Of a DNA stretch of 64,000 nt, positions 1 through 7,705 are shown piece by piece. The DNA lies in the NCBI GenBank assembly GCA_017517325.1, contig JAFWZW010000004.1, positions 167,295 to 231,294 of the forward strand. Direction: 5' to 3'. Under the pieces are notes generated by a model, which was not told where the DNA came from, made no database searches, and saw nothing but the letters and a program-made list of their open reading frames with translations. This DNA is from Clostridia bacterium (GTDB taxonomy: Bacteria > Bacillota > Clostridia > Oscillospirales > SIG627). The position numbers and the translations under genes were made by a program. Within the stretch, counting starts at the first letter, position 1, and every line of letters begins with the position of its first letter.

Positions 1-1291
1 AGAGGGCAAGGGCGGGGGTTTCCTCAGGATCAGGGGGCGTGTTTTCTTTCAGATACGAGATGGCAAGGCGGGAAAGGCTCATAGCGCTGTCCCGTGAATC
101 CACCACGTAGGCCGCAAGGCTCAAGTCAAATTCAGCCCCAAAGCCCAAAAGGGTACCGAAGGCGGCATCCACCCTGTGCAAATACGCCTTATAATCGCAA
201 AGCACGGGGCGGGCGGCGGTAAGAAAGCCCTTCACGTCGCCGCAAAGGCGTACCGTTTCTCCTTGAGAAAGGGTATAAAAATCGTTTTCGTCGTAGGTAA
301 TGAAAAGGGGCTCCTCCCGGATCAGGGAAACATCCTTTTCGGGAATAGGCGCGGCCTCTTCCACGGGCAGATCGAAAATGGAGCCCTGCAGGGGTATTGC
401 TTCTTCCGCCTTGGCTTTAGGCTTCGCTTCCTCCTCCAAATGGAAGGATCTCAGCATTTTGAAAAATTCCAGCTCCACCAAAAGGGGGCGCAGAAGCTCT
501 CTGTCATAGCCTTCCCACCCGTATGGCTCAAGGGAATCCAGCCCCGGAATCTCCCTGCAAATGGTGGCAAGGTAGCGGCTTCGGTAGGCGTCCTCTTTTC
601 CCGCAATGAGCTTTTCACGGGCAGAGGGACCCACGGGTAGGCTTGCGGGATCCTCGTAAACCCCGTCAAGACTGCCTTTTTCCCCAATGAGCTTTAACGC
701 CGTTTTTTCGCCGATCCCGCGGACACCGGGAATGTTATCGCTTGTGTCACCCGCCAGCGCCTTTACGTCGATCATCTGGGCAGGGGTCAGACCAAATTTC
801 TCTCCGATCACTTCAGGGGTGACGGTCTCATCTTTATTGGTGCCTGCCAGGATCAGGGTGACCGCATCGGAGACCAACTGGTAGGAATCCCGATCCCCCG
901 TTACCAGTACGGCGCGGCCTTCTCCCTTTTCTGCCACGCGGGAAAGGGCGCCCAAGATATCGTCTGCTTCAAAGCCCTCCTTTTCCACGATGGAAACACC
1001 CAGCGCCGCCGTTGCCCGTTTTAAATAGGGAAGCTGTGCCCGAAGCTCGTCGGGCATAGGCTTGCGGGTGGCCTTGTAGTTTTCGTCGTACAAATGGCGG
1101 AAGGTGGGAGCGTGCAGGTCGAAGGCCGCCACGGCAAAATCAGGTTTTACTGCCTCTAAATGCTTTTTTACGATATTGATATAGCCGAAGACAGCGTTTG
1201 TGGGGAGCCCCGCACCGGTGGTCAGTGGGCGGATTCCGTAGAACGCCCGATGGAACAGGCTGGAGGCATCCAGAATCAGAATGGTTTTCAT
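1..1291 (-). CDS. polA: DNA polymerase I, N-terminal part (cut by window edge)
   Basis: Reverse-strand frame opens with ATG at 1291 (MKTILILDASSLFHRAFYG) and stays open to base 1, so about 430 N-terminal residues are seen and the polymerase domain lies outside. The sequence is the 5'-3' exonuclease (FEN-like) domain: metal-binding aspartates in LDASSLFHRAF, EADDILG and TGDRDSYQLV, followed by a helix-hairpin-helix region with DIKALAGDTSDN-like spacing (DVKALAGDTSDNIPGVRGIG). This enzyme removes RNA primers and fills repair gaps. A shorter region after about residue 300 would be the degenerate 3'-5' exonuclease domain. It is divergent from the DUF4838 gene and has its own promoter at 1357-1385; no strong Shine-Dalgarno is seen before the ATG. 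Confidence 0.96.
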   Translation of the reverse strand, partial: MKTILILDASSLFHRAFYGIRPLTTGAGLPTNAVFGYINIVKKHLEAVKPDFAVAAFDLHAPTFRHLYDENYKATRKPMPDELRAQLPYLKRATAALGVSIVEKEGFEADDILGALSRVAEKGEGRAVLVTGDRDSYQLVSDAVTLILAGTNKDETVTPEVIGEKFGLTPAQMIDVKALAGDTSDNIPGVRGIGEKTALKLIGEKGSLDGVYEDPASLPVGPSAREKLIAGKEDAYRSRYLATICREIPGLDSLEPYGWEGYDRELLRPLLVELEFFKMLRSFHLEEEAKPKAKAEEAIPLQGSIFDLPVEEAAPIPEKDVSLIREEPLFITYDENDFYTLSQGETVRLCGDVKGFLTAARPVLCDYKAYLHRVDAAFGTLLGFGAEFDLSLAAYVVDSRDSAMSLSRLAISYLKENTPPDPEETPALAL

Positions 1292-1356
1292 CGTAGTAAA
1301 AAAAGGGTGAAAACAAAAATTTTCTTTCCCTTATTTCCTTTCTTGACTTCTTCTTT

Positions 1357-1385
1357 ATCATAGCATTCCCCAAGGGAAAAGTCAA
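1357..1385 (-). promoter_or_regulatory. Sigma-A promoter of polA
   Basis: On the reverse strand TTGACT (1380-1385) and TATGAT (1357-1362) are separated by 17 bases. It lies about 65 bases upstream of the polA start and back to back with the DUF4838 promoter. Confidence 0.7.
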
Positions 1386-1429
1386 TAAAACAGCATCGGC
1401 ACAGTGGGTGAAAAATAAGCGGTTATCAA

Positions 1430-1458
1430 TTGACTTATGAGGTGCTTTTTGTTACAAT
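1430..1458 (+). promoter_or_regulatory. Sigma-A promoter of the DUF4838 gene
   Basis: TTGACT (1430-1435), 17-base spacer, TACAAT (1453-1458). The AAAGGAG ribosome-binding site follows at 1474-1480. Confidence 0.75.
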
Positions 1459-1493
1459 GATAAAAACAAGGATAAAGGAGTGAATGGACCATT

Positions 1494-3437
1494 ATGATGA
1501 AATTGACTTTGGCACGCATCGGCAACAAAAGCACCGTTTGCTATGCGGTAAAGGAGCTTTCCCGCTACTTGAAAGCGGCTGACCCTTCTTTGTTTGTAGA
1601 AGAGAGAGTTTACGAGGCTCCCGATTTTACCCTCCCCGGTGTGATCTGGGTGGGGGAAGACGGCTCCGTGGAAAAGAGCGAACTGGATGAGATCCGCATT
1701 GACGTGAAGAACGGCAGCGGTTTGATCACCGGCTCCTCCCCCCGCGCGGTACTCATTGCATCTTACCGCTTTTTGAAGGAGATCGGCTTTGCATTTCTCT
1801 TCCCCGGTAAGGAAGGCGACGTGATTCCCGATAAAAAGTGGACCGAGGTGGATTTTTGTGTTTCTTTGCGGGAGAAGGCGTCCTACCGCCACAGAAGCGT
1901 TTGTATCGAAGGCGCCGTTGCCTACGAGCACGTTTACAATATGATCGATTATCTTCCCAAGGTGGGTATGAACGGATACTTCGTGCAGTTCCACGTTCCC
2001 TTCACCTTCTTCGACCGCTTCTATAACCTCTACTATAACCCCAATTTCAAATTCGATACCCCCGTTTCCGTTGAGGACGTAAAGAAAATGTGGAAGGGTC
2101 TGGAGGAGGAGATCATTCTTCGAGGCCTGGATTACCACGCAACCGGTCACGGCTGGACTTGCGATCCCTTCGGTGTTGCAGGTGTGGGCTGGACCAAGGA
2201 GGAAAACGGTGCGCCCGAATCCATCCGTCCTTATCTGGCAGAGCTGAACGGCATTCGCGATTACCGCAACGGCGTTGCACTGAATACCAACCTTTGCTAT
2301 TCCAACCCCGAGGCAAGAGAAAAGATGAACAATGCCATCGTGGAATACGTAAAGAAGAATCCTGCCGTAAACTATCTGCATTTCTGGCTGGCAGACGGCA
2401 CCAACAACCATTGTGAGTGCTCCGAATGCCGGAAGATGCGCCCCTCCGATTGGTACGTGAAGCTTCTCAACGAATTGGATGAAAAGCTCACTGCTGAAGG
2501 GCTGGATACCAAGATCGTTTGTTTGATCTACGTGGATCTTCTTTGGGCGCCCGAGGTGGAAAAGATCTGCAACCCCCGGCGCTTCGTTCTGATGTTCGCC
2601 CCCATTACTCGCACCTATTCCAACGCCTTCACCGATGGAGACGTGACCCGCAGAGTGGAAACGCCCCCCTATAAGAGAAACCAGAACGTAATGCCCAGAT
2701 CCGTAGAGGAGAACCTTTCTCACCTTTCCCGCTGGCAGGAGGAGCAGTTGAAGGGATCCGAATCCTTCGACTTTGACTACCACCTGATGTGGGATCACTT
2801 CAACGACCCCGGCTATTATGAATGCGCCCGTATTCTTCATAAGGATATGGCAAATCTGGATCAGATCGGTCTTGACGGTATGGTCAGCTGCCAGATCCAG
2901 CGCTGCTGCTTCCCCACGGGTCTTCCCATGTACGCGATGGCAAGTGCCCTTTGGAACAAAAAGAGTCGCTTTGAAGACGTGGCAAGAGAGTATTTTGAAA
3001 CCGCTTACGGTGATTTGGGTCCCAGGATCGAAGCGTATATGGCAACCCTTTCCCGTCTGTTCGATCCCGTTTATTTGAGAAATGAAAGACCTGTTTCCCA
3101 GCTGCCTCAGCAGCTTGCCAACCTTGAGGAGGTGAAGAAGGTCATCACCGCCTTCAAGGAAGAGGTGATCCTCCCCAACGAGCACCGCGGCTTTATCTGG
3201 AAGAATCTTACCTATCACGCGGATATCTGCCTGCACTTCGCCGATACCTATAAGGTCTTTATGACCACGCTGGATGAGGAAGCGCGCAATGCCGCAAGAG
3301 ACGAGGTGCTGAACTTTATCTTCGAGATCGAAGAAAACTTCCACACCGTTTTCGACAGCCAGATCTTCCGCCGCATCTTCCCCCGCAGCCTGAAAAAGCT
3401 TTCTACGGGGGATACCTCCGTCAACGGTGTTCAGTAA
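1494..3437 (+). CDS. DUF4838-family protein (glycoside hydrolase-like)
   Basis: 647 residues, no signal peptide. The N-terminal ~110 residues resemble the alpha-glucuronidase-type N-terminal domain seen before carbohydrate-active catalytic domains; the centre has the DUF4838 hallmark WLADGTNNHCECSEC with a Cys-x-Cys-x2-Cys cluster around residue 305, followed by KMRPSDWYVKLLNEL. The family is widespread in gut and plant-litter bacteria and is thought to act on polysaccharides, but its reaction is not established here. Absence of a leader suggests cytoplasmic action on imported oligosaccharides. ATG at 1494 has AAAGGAG 13 bases upstream; the next codon is also ATG. Monocistronic between its own promoter and a strong terminator. 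Confidence 0.85.
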   Translation: MMKLTLARIGNKSTVCYAVKELSRYLKAADPSLFVEERVYEAPDFTLPGVIWVGEDGSVEKSELDEIRIDVKNGSGLITGSSPRAVLIASYRFLKEIGFAFLFPGKEGDVIPDKKWTEVDFCVSLREKASYRHRSVCIEGAVAYEHVYNMIDYLPKVGMNGYFVQFHVPFTFFDRFYNLYYNPNFKFDTPVSVEDVKKMWKGLEEEIILRGLDYHATGHGWTCDPFGVAGVGWTKEENGAPESIRPYLAELNGIRDYRNGVALNTNLCYSNPEAREKMNNAIVEYVKKNPAVNYLHFWLADGTNNHCECSECRKMRPSDWYVKLLNELDEKLTAEGLDTKIVCLIYVDLLWAPEVEKICNPRRFVLMFAPITRTYSNAFTDGDVTRRVETPPYKRNQNVMPRSVEENLSHLSRWQEEQLKGSESFDFDYHLMWDHFNDPGYYECARILHKDMANLDQIGLDGMVSCQIQRCCFPTGLPMYAMASALWNKKSRFEDVAREYFETAYGDLGPRIEAYMATLSRLFDPVYLRNERPVSQLPQQLANLEEVKKVITAFKEEVILPNEHRGFIWKNLTYHADICLHFADTYKVFMTTLDEEARNAARDEVLNFIFEIEENFHTVFDSQIFRRIFPRSLKKLSTGDTSVNGVQ

Positions 3438-3440
3438 AAC

Positions 3441-3479
3441 AAAAAAACACGTCGGAACTTTGTTTCCGACGTGTTTTTC
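3441..3479. terminator. Bidirectional intrinsic terminator
   Basis: A 12-bp stem (AACACGTCGGAA, 3446-3457, with 3464-3475) is flanked by an A-run and a T-run. It serves the DUF4838 gene and the convergent patatin gene. Confidence 0.85.
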
Positions 3480-3483
3480 TGTA

Positions 3484-4335
3484 TCAGGCTTCAGATAGGA
3501 AACTTTTTAAGGCGGGCAAACAGCGCATTGCCTCTTTTTGCCCCTCTTCCCAGGCTTCCCGAAGCTTTTGGGGGTCCTTTTCCGTTCGACTGACCGCAAG
3601 GGGTGCGGGGGGTGCAATGACGAAGGTTTTCCCCAAGGCTTCTTCCTTCAGAACGTGGGCCGTCTCCCGATTGTAGGTGATATGCCGCTGTGCCATACTG
3701 CGGCAAAGAGCAGGGTATTTCCCGTAGCGAAGACACATCAGAAGCTCCGTGTGGCTGGGAGATTTTTTGTAATCTTTTGGCTGGGTGAGGATCACCACAT
3801 TCTTTTCATATCCGTTTTCTTCCATAAATTCCAAGGGGATGGAAGAGGAGATGCCCCCGTCTAAATACTTCTCCCCATCAACGGTGACCATCCGGGAGAC
3901 AAGAGGCATAGAAGCGCTGGCGCGGAAGATCTCAAGGATCCGATCCCGATCGCCTACGCAGGGAAAATAAGCGGGCTTCCCCGTTCTAACGGAGGTGCAA
4001 ACGGCAAAAAAGGGCATCGGGTCCTTTTCCCAGGTCTCCCAATCGAAGGGATCCAATTCAAGGGGGAGCTTGCGGTAGCAAAAATCGGCACCGTACAGAT
4101 CTCCCGTTTTCAGGAAGGAGGAAAAGCTGCAGTATTCAGGGTGCTTGCAATAACGGGTATTATACCTCAGAACGCGCCCCGCCTGACGGGATTTGAAATT
4201 ACAGCCGAAAGCGGCACCTGCGCTGACCCCCACGGCACCTTGAAAGGTGATCCCCTGGGAAAGAAAAACGTCCAGCACTCCTGAAGTAAACAGCCCCCGC
4301 ATGGCGCCACCCTCCAAAACTAAACCGATCCTCAT
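3484..4335 (-). CDS. Patatin-like phospholipase (YjjU/RssA type)
   Basis: 283 residues, cytosolic. The patatin Ser-Asp dyad is complete: glycine-rich oxyanion loop EGGAMRG (residues 8-14), nucleophile elbow GVSAG (Ser38), and DGG (Asp159). These features define a lipid acyl hydrolase; length and the C-terminal region (PKDYKKSPSHTELLMCLRYGKYP) fit the bacterial YjjU-like subgroup. The natural substrate cannot be read from sequence; membrane phospholipid or lysophospholipid turnover is the usual inference. ATG at 4335 follows AAGGAGCGGGATC. It is a single-gene unit with its own promoter and a shared terminator. Confidence 0.9.
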   Translation of the reverse strand: MRIGLVLEGGAMRGLFTSGVLDVFLSQGITFQGAVGVSAGAAFGCNFKSRQAGRVLRYNTRYCKHPEYCSFSSFLKTGDLYGADFCYRKLPLELDPFDWETWEKDPMPFFAVCTSVRTGKPAYFPCVGDRDRILEIFRASASMPLVSRMVTVDGEKYLDGGISSSIPLEFMEENGYEKNVVILTQPKDYKKSPSHTELLMCLRYGKYPALCRSMAQRHITYNRETAHVLKEEALGKTFVIAPPAPLAVSRTEKDPQKLREAWEEGQKEAMRCLPALKSFLSEA

Positions 4336-4365
4336 GATCCCGCTCCTTTTTTATTTGATACCTAT

Positions 4366-4394
4366 ATTATACGGAAAACGGGAATTATTTTCAA
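4366..4394 (-). promoter_or_regulatory. Sigma-A promoter of the patatin gene
   Basis: Reverse strand TTGAAA (4389-4394), 17-base spacer, TATAAT (4366-4371), about 30 bases before the ATG. Confidence 0.75.
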
Positions 4395-4451
4395 GACACC
4401 CGCCACCTCTTCCAAAAATTTCCACAGATTTCGGGATATTAAAAAAAACAC

Positions 4452-4480
4452 TTGACAAAAACGAAACCTTCTGTTATAAT
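4452..4480 (+). promoter_or_regulatory. Consensus promoter of tRNA-Glu
   Basis: TTGACA (4452-4457), 17-base spacer, TATAAT (4475-4480): a perfect sigma-A consensus 14 bases before the mature tRNA 5' end, as expected for a highly expressed stable RNA. Confidence 0.9.
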
Positions 4481-4494
4481 TCCAATCTGCAGAT

Positions 4495-4569
4495 GGCCCA
4501 TTGGTCAAGCGGCTAAGACGCCACCCTCTCAAGGTGGAATCATGGGTTCGATTCCCGTATGGGTCACCA
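4495..4569 (+). tRNA. tRNA-Glu (anticodon CTC)
   Basis: 75 nt with encoded CCA. The acceptor stem GGCCCAT pairs with ATGGGTC (one G-U), the anticodon stem CCACC/GGTGG closes the loop CTCTCAA with anticodon CTC (reads GAG), and the T arm carries GGGTTCGATTCCC. No variable-arm extension. Own consensus promoter upstream and an 18-bp terminator hairpin downstream, so it is a single-gene unit. Confidence 0.95.
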
Positions 4570-4571
4570 AC

Positions 4572-4611
4572 AAAAAACGCACTTTTGTCTATTGACAAAG
4601 GTGCGTTTTTT
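4572..4611 (+). terminator. Terminator of tRNA-Glu
   Basis: Near-perfect 18-bp stem (4572-4589 with 4594-4611) around a TATT loop, ending in six T. The T-run is also the first six bases of the left terminal repeat of the adjacent palindrome array. Confidence 0.9.
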
Positions 4612-4787
4612 CAATGATATCCGTTTCTGGCGGAACGGGTGATATACCCTGCGGGTATGATATCTGCTTCGCAGATGATATACGCTTCGCGTATGAAGGA
4701 ACGGATATTATATCATATTTGCTCCGCAAATATATCATACGGCGGAGCCGTATATCATATCGCGTAAGCGATATATCATTGAAAAAA
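4606..4787. repeat. MITE-like array of short palindromes with terminal inverted repeats
   Basis: About 180 bp, noncoding. The ends are a 15-bp inverted repeat, TTTTTTCAATGATAT (4606-4620) and its complement (4773-4787). Inside is a chain of small hairpins separated by ATGATAT/ATATCAT boxes: CCTGCGGG, CTGCTTCGCAG, ACGCTTCGCGT, TTTGCTCCGCAAA, ACGGCGGAGCCGT and CGCGTAAGCG. No transposase and no credible gene. It looks like a non-autonomous mobile or REP-type element inserted next to the tRNA terminator. Confidence 0.75.
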
Positions 4788-4866
4788 GCAACGTTTTATG
4801 ATACAATAACGAAGAAAACCGAATCATAGCATTTTTCAAAAGGGAGAAAATAAATGGGTTCTCCCC

Positions 4867-4903
4867 AACCGAAGGTTGAATCCTCCTCACTCAACCTACG
4901 GTT
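4867..4903. repeat. Imperfect inverted repeat upstream of HTH gene
   Basis: AACCGAAGGTTGA (4867-4879) pairs with TCAACCTACGGTT (4891-4903) with one mismatch across an 11-base loop. It has no T-run, so it is not an obvious terminator. It may be another dispersed hairpin repeat or a regulatory stem in the leader of the next gene. The rest of 4788-4956 shows nothing else. Confidence 0.45.
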
Positions 4904-4956
4904 CGTGTTCTTTTTATTCAAAATGGCTTAAACTGCAAGCGAAAGGAGAGAACGCC

Positions 4957-5574
4957 GTGGATCAAACAAAGATCGGAAAGTTCATTGCCGGGTGCAGAAA
5001 GAGCAGAGGCCTGACTCAAATGCAGCTGGCGGAAAAGCTGAACGTCACCGACAGGGCCGTATCAAAATGGGAAACGGGCAAGGCTTTGCCTGACGTAGCC
5101 CTGATGCTTGAGTTGTGTGACTTTTTTGGAATCACAGTAAACGATTTATTATGTGGGGAGGTAGTATCAATGGATCAATATAACAAAGAATTGGAAAACA
5201 ATCTGCTTGAGGTGATCAGGCAGAAGGAAGAAGCGGATAAGAGAATGCTCAAAATCGAGATCGTTCTGGGCATCATCTCCGTCTTGCCGCTTGCGGCCGC
5301 GGCCATAATCGCCGTGCTCGTGCCTATGGAGGAATGGAAGGCGGGGCTGATGGTTGGGCTCAGTCTGCTTCCGCTTTTGATCGCAACGCCCTTTGCCATT
5401 AAAATAGAGCAAAAGGCTGGTTATTACGAATGCGGAGCATGCGGACACAGACACGTTCCCCGATACGGCAGTGTGTTTATGGCGATGCATATGGGCAGAA
5501 CCCGCTATATGCGTTGCCCCGAGTGCGGGAAAAAGTCTTGGCAGAAAAAAGTAATTGCCAAGGAAGAAAAATAA
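4957..5574 (+). CDS. XRE-family HTH protein with membrane segments and zinc ribbon
   Basis: Start taken at GTG 4957 because GAAAGGAGAG sits just upstream; an in-frame ATG 81 bases earlier lies in the hairpin repeat and lacks a site. This gives 205 residues. Residues 1-70 are an HTH_3/XRE DNA-binding domain (GLTQMQLAEKLNVTDRAVSKWETGKALPD). A linker is followed by two hydrophobic segments (about 97-145), then a C-terminal CGACGH...CPECGKK zinc ribbon. This arrangement suggests a membrane-tethered one-component regulator sensing an envelope signal or metal; target genes are not evident. Transcribed alone and closed by a bidirectional terminator. Confidence 0.8.
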   Translation: MDQTKIGKFIAGCRKSRGLTQMQLAEKLNVTDRAVSKWETGKALPDVALMLELCDFFGITVNDLLCGEVVSMDQYNKELENNLLEVIRQKEEADKRMLKIEIVLGIISVLPLAAAAIIAVLVPMEEWKAGLMVGLSLLPLLIATPFAIKIEQKAGYYECGACGHRHVPRYGSVFMAMHMGRTRYMRCPECGKKSWQKKVIAKEEK

Positions 5575-5612
5575 TCGGCAGAGCCGTTTTGACCAAGGTT
5601 TCTCCTTTACGG

Positions 5613-5645
5613 AAAAAAGTCACCCGAAAAGGGTGACTTTTTCTT
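5613..5645. terminator. Bidirectional intrinsic terminator
   Basis: AAAAAGTCACCC / GGGTGACTTTTT stem with a GAAAA-type loop between the convergent HTH and S1-domain genes. Confidence 0.85.
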
Positions 5646-6559
5646 TATCGCAAGGAATCAGGATGGGGGTAAGAAAAGGAGCGGATGCTTCCTTCCTTGA
5701 GAAAATAATGGGTGGGAATTTCCCCGGGGGATGCGGGAAAGGTGTCGATGAGGACCAATTTGATCTTCATTTTCTGGGGGATGATGTTCTTTATGTAGAC
5801 GGCGCAGCCATCGCCTACCTTAACGTCACCCCGCCACTCCGCAAGACCTGCAAGGTTGGGTGCCAGTTCAATGAAGATCCCGTAGCTTTCAATGCTCCGT
5901 ACGACTCCCACCACCGTTTGCCCCACCTCAAAACGGGCGGCGTTTTCTTCCCAGGTGCCCAAAAGCTCCTTGTGGGTCAGGCAGATCCTGCCGCGCCGCC
6001 CTAAGCGCACCTCATCGCGGCATTTAACGGCGCAAAAAATGCGCTGGCCAAGCCGAAAACGGTCCGAGGGGTGAGAAATGCGGGAAACGGAAATGCAGTC
6101 GATGGAGATCAAAGAGGTGATACCGCAGCCAATGTCGCAAAAGGCACCGAAGGGCTCAAAGTGAGTGACCTTGGCTTCTAAGATATCCCCGTCCTCCTTG
6201 CGGTCCAGATATTCCCGAAGGCACAGATCCTGCGCCTTGCGGCGGGAAAGGAAAACCTGCGGATGCTCCCCGTAGACGATGCGCTCCACTATAAAAACAC
6301 AGGGCTTGCCCACGCGTGTGATCACACCGATATCACGTATGGGGGCATCCTCCTCGGTGACGGCAACCTCCTCTCTGGGCAGAATGGCGCGAATGCCGCC
6401 CAGATCGAACACCAGAGAAAGATCCTTGTCACAGAGGGTGCTTTTGGCTTCCAGCAGGGTGCCTTCTGCCATTGCCTTTTCCAGCCCCGCAAGGGAAGAA
6501 AGGGCCTTTTGGTTTTCCGGGGTCAGATAAAGGGATCCCTCGGGGAAAAATTCATTCAT
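5645..6559 (-). CDS. S1 RNA-binding domain protein (RpsA-like)
   Basis: 304 residues, cytosolic, with three OB-fold S1-like repeats: about 35-105 (LLEAKSTLCDKDLSLVFDLGG), 118-195 (GDILEAKVTHFEPFGAFCDIG) and 203-270 (VGQTVVGVVRSIESYGIFIEL). This is the compact S1 paralogue common in Clostridia, much shorter than the six-domain E. coli protein. The second and third repeats have the classical G-F-G-A/I-F core; the first is degenerate. Likely role is RNA or ribosome binding. The ATG at 6559 is preceded by GGAGAAGC. It ends at the shared terminator. Confidence 0.85.
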   Translation of the reverse strand: MNEFFPEGSLYLTPENQKALSSLAGLEKAMAEGTLLEAKSTLCDKDLSLVFDLGGIRAILPREEVAVTEEDAPIRDIGVITRVGKPCVFIVERIVYGEHPQVFLSRRKAQDLCLREYLDRKEDGDILEAKVTHFEPFGAFCDIGCGITSLISIDCISVSRISHPSDRFRLGQRIFCAVKCRDEVRLGRRGRICLTHKELLGTWEENAARFEVGQTVVGVVRSIESYGIFIELAPNLAGLAEWRGDVKVGDGCAVYIKNIIPQKMKIKLVLIDTFPASPGEIPTHYFLKEGSIRSFSYPHPDSLR

Positions 6560-6594
6560 GCTTCTCCTCCAGCTTTTTACTTTTTTTCTTTATT

Positions 6595-6783
6595 CTATGA
6601 GGGAGGAGAGGGGAATATGTCCTCGCCTTTCAGGAGCCGCCGCAGGGCGGCTTCTTTGTTGGAGCGGGGCAGAACGTGGAGCACGTGTCCCTCCCAATAA
6701 AAGGAGGCGGTGTATTCCGCCATCCGCGAAACCATCCTTGCCGCCGCTTCTTCATTTTGAAACCAAACGTGGAGCTCTTCCAA
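6595..6783 (-). CDS. Small hypothetical protein
   Basis: 62 codons starting with TTG (6783), with only a weak GGGGTGG upstream. The product (begins EELHVWFQNEEAAARMVSRM) has a normal amino-acid mix, two amphipathic helices and a short beta-like stretch, and is co-directional with the S1 gene 35 bases away. I recognise no family. It could be the first gene of a transcript with the S1 gene, or a chance frame. Confidence 0.4.
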   Translation of the reverse strand: MEELHVWFQNEEAAARMVSRMAEYTASFYWEGHVLHVLPRSNKEAALRRLLKGEDIFPSPPS

Positions 6784-6833
6784 AAAACCACCCCGTAATC
6801 ATCCTATGCAATTTGGCAAAAAATATGCAAAAA

Positions 6834-6863
6834 AATACCCGAAGCCATTTTGCTTCGGGTATT
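6834..6863 (-). terminator. Terminator of the stalk-domain gene
   Basis: Reverse-strand 12-bp stem (6834-6845 with 6852-6863, core TACCCGAAGC) followed by a T-rich run. Confidence 0.8.
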
Positions 6864-6869
6864 GAACCG

Positions 6870-7619
6870 TTATGCCGCAGGTGCGGGGGCAGGTGCCGGA
6901 ATGGTGCCCGGATCAACGGGGGCGCATTCCGCTTCACCGTGGAACTGCATAGCGGGGGCAACATCTTCCCGGAAGGTGAGAACATTTGCCGCCAGAGGAA
7001 CGGATTGGGCAAAGGTAAAGCAGTTCATTTTATCGGAATAAAAATCAATGGGGAGGTAGAGAACGTCGTCCTTTAAAAAGACCTTTTCCTTCAGGCTGAC
7101 CCGCTGGCCGTTGATAATGGCGGCGGTGGTATCCAAAAAGAAGGTGGCGTATTCCCCGGATTCGCAGATGAGGAAGGAGCGGGTCTTGTAATCCCCGAAT
7201 TGGCTGATGGCCATATAGGCCTCCAGTTCTGTGACGGGCATATAGACCTTGCCGCCGAAGCTGGATTCCTCTACCGTCAGGGTCTTATCCTCCTGGCGCT
7301 CACCCTCTGTGAAGATCATCAGAGGCATGGCTTCTTCGTTTCCGTCAGGGCGGGTGGCGATGCTGATCCCTACCCAGCACCAGTATAAAATGGCGAAGGC
7401 GAGGCCTACGCGCAGGGAGACCTGAAAGAGATATTTTCTTCGTTCACGGCGGAGCTTCTTCTGCAAAAGGGCGTTTTCTCTTGCGATTCTCGCCCGTTCA
7501 CGGCGCCGTGCTTCCAGCCGACGCTTTTCCTCAAGAGAGAGGGGCTTTTTCCCCTGCGCAGGGTTTTGCGCTTTGGGATTTTGCCGCTTTACGCGGTACT
7601 GTTCTTCCTTTTGGGGCAT
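6870..7619 (-). CDS. Membrane-anchored protein with stalk-like (copper amine oxidase N-like) domain
   Basis: 249 residues. Residues 1-62 are very basic and helical (EEKRRLEARRRERARIAREN), then one transmembrane segment (about 66-88, FQVSLRVGLAFAILYWCWVGI), then an extracytoplasmic part. VYMPVTELEAYMAISQFGDYKTRSF and KDDVLYLPIDFYSD resemble the repeated strands of the copper-amine-oxidase-N/stalk domain found on clostridial surface proteins. The tail is a proline/alanine run. Topology is cytoplasmic N terminus. No catalytic signature; probably envelope-associated. Good GAAAGGAG before the ATG. Confidence 0.65.
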   Translation of the reverse strand: MPQKEEQYRVKRQNPKAQNPAQGKKPLSLEEKRRLEARRRERARIARENALLQKKLRRERRKYLFQVSLRVGLAFAILYWCWVGISIATRPDGNEEAMPLMIFTEGERQEDKTLTVEESSFGGKVYMPVTELEAYMAISQFGDYKTRSFLICESGEYATFFLDTTAAIINGQRVSLKEKVFLKDDVLYLPIDFYSDKMNCFTFAQSVPLAANVLTFREDVAPAMQFHGEAECAPVDPGTIPAPAPAPAA

Positions 7620-7660
7620 TTTCGTCTCCTTTCTCGGTGAGGAATGATTCCTTTAATATT

Positions 7661-7690
7661 AGTATAGCACAGGGCGAGGCGCTTCGTAAA
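7661..7690 (-). promoter_or_regulatory. Putative promoter of the stalk-domain gene
   Basis: Reverse strand TTTACG (7685-7690), 18-base spacer, TATACT (7661-7666). Confidence 0.5.
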
Positions 7691-7705
7691 GTGCAAACGA
7701 AAATT

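Noticed and set aside
1452-3344. 630-codon open frame antisense to the DUF4838 gene
   Set aside because: Composition (many Val/Gly/His/Ile, no motifs) is that of a shadow frame in a codon-biased gene; the sense protein has clear family motifs, promoter and ribosome-binding site.
4614-4829. 71-codon frame across the palindrome array
   Set aside because: It is made of the inverted repeats themselves; repeat-derived, not a gene.
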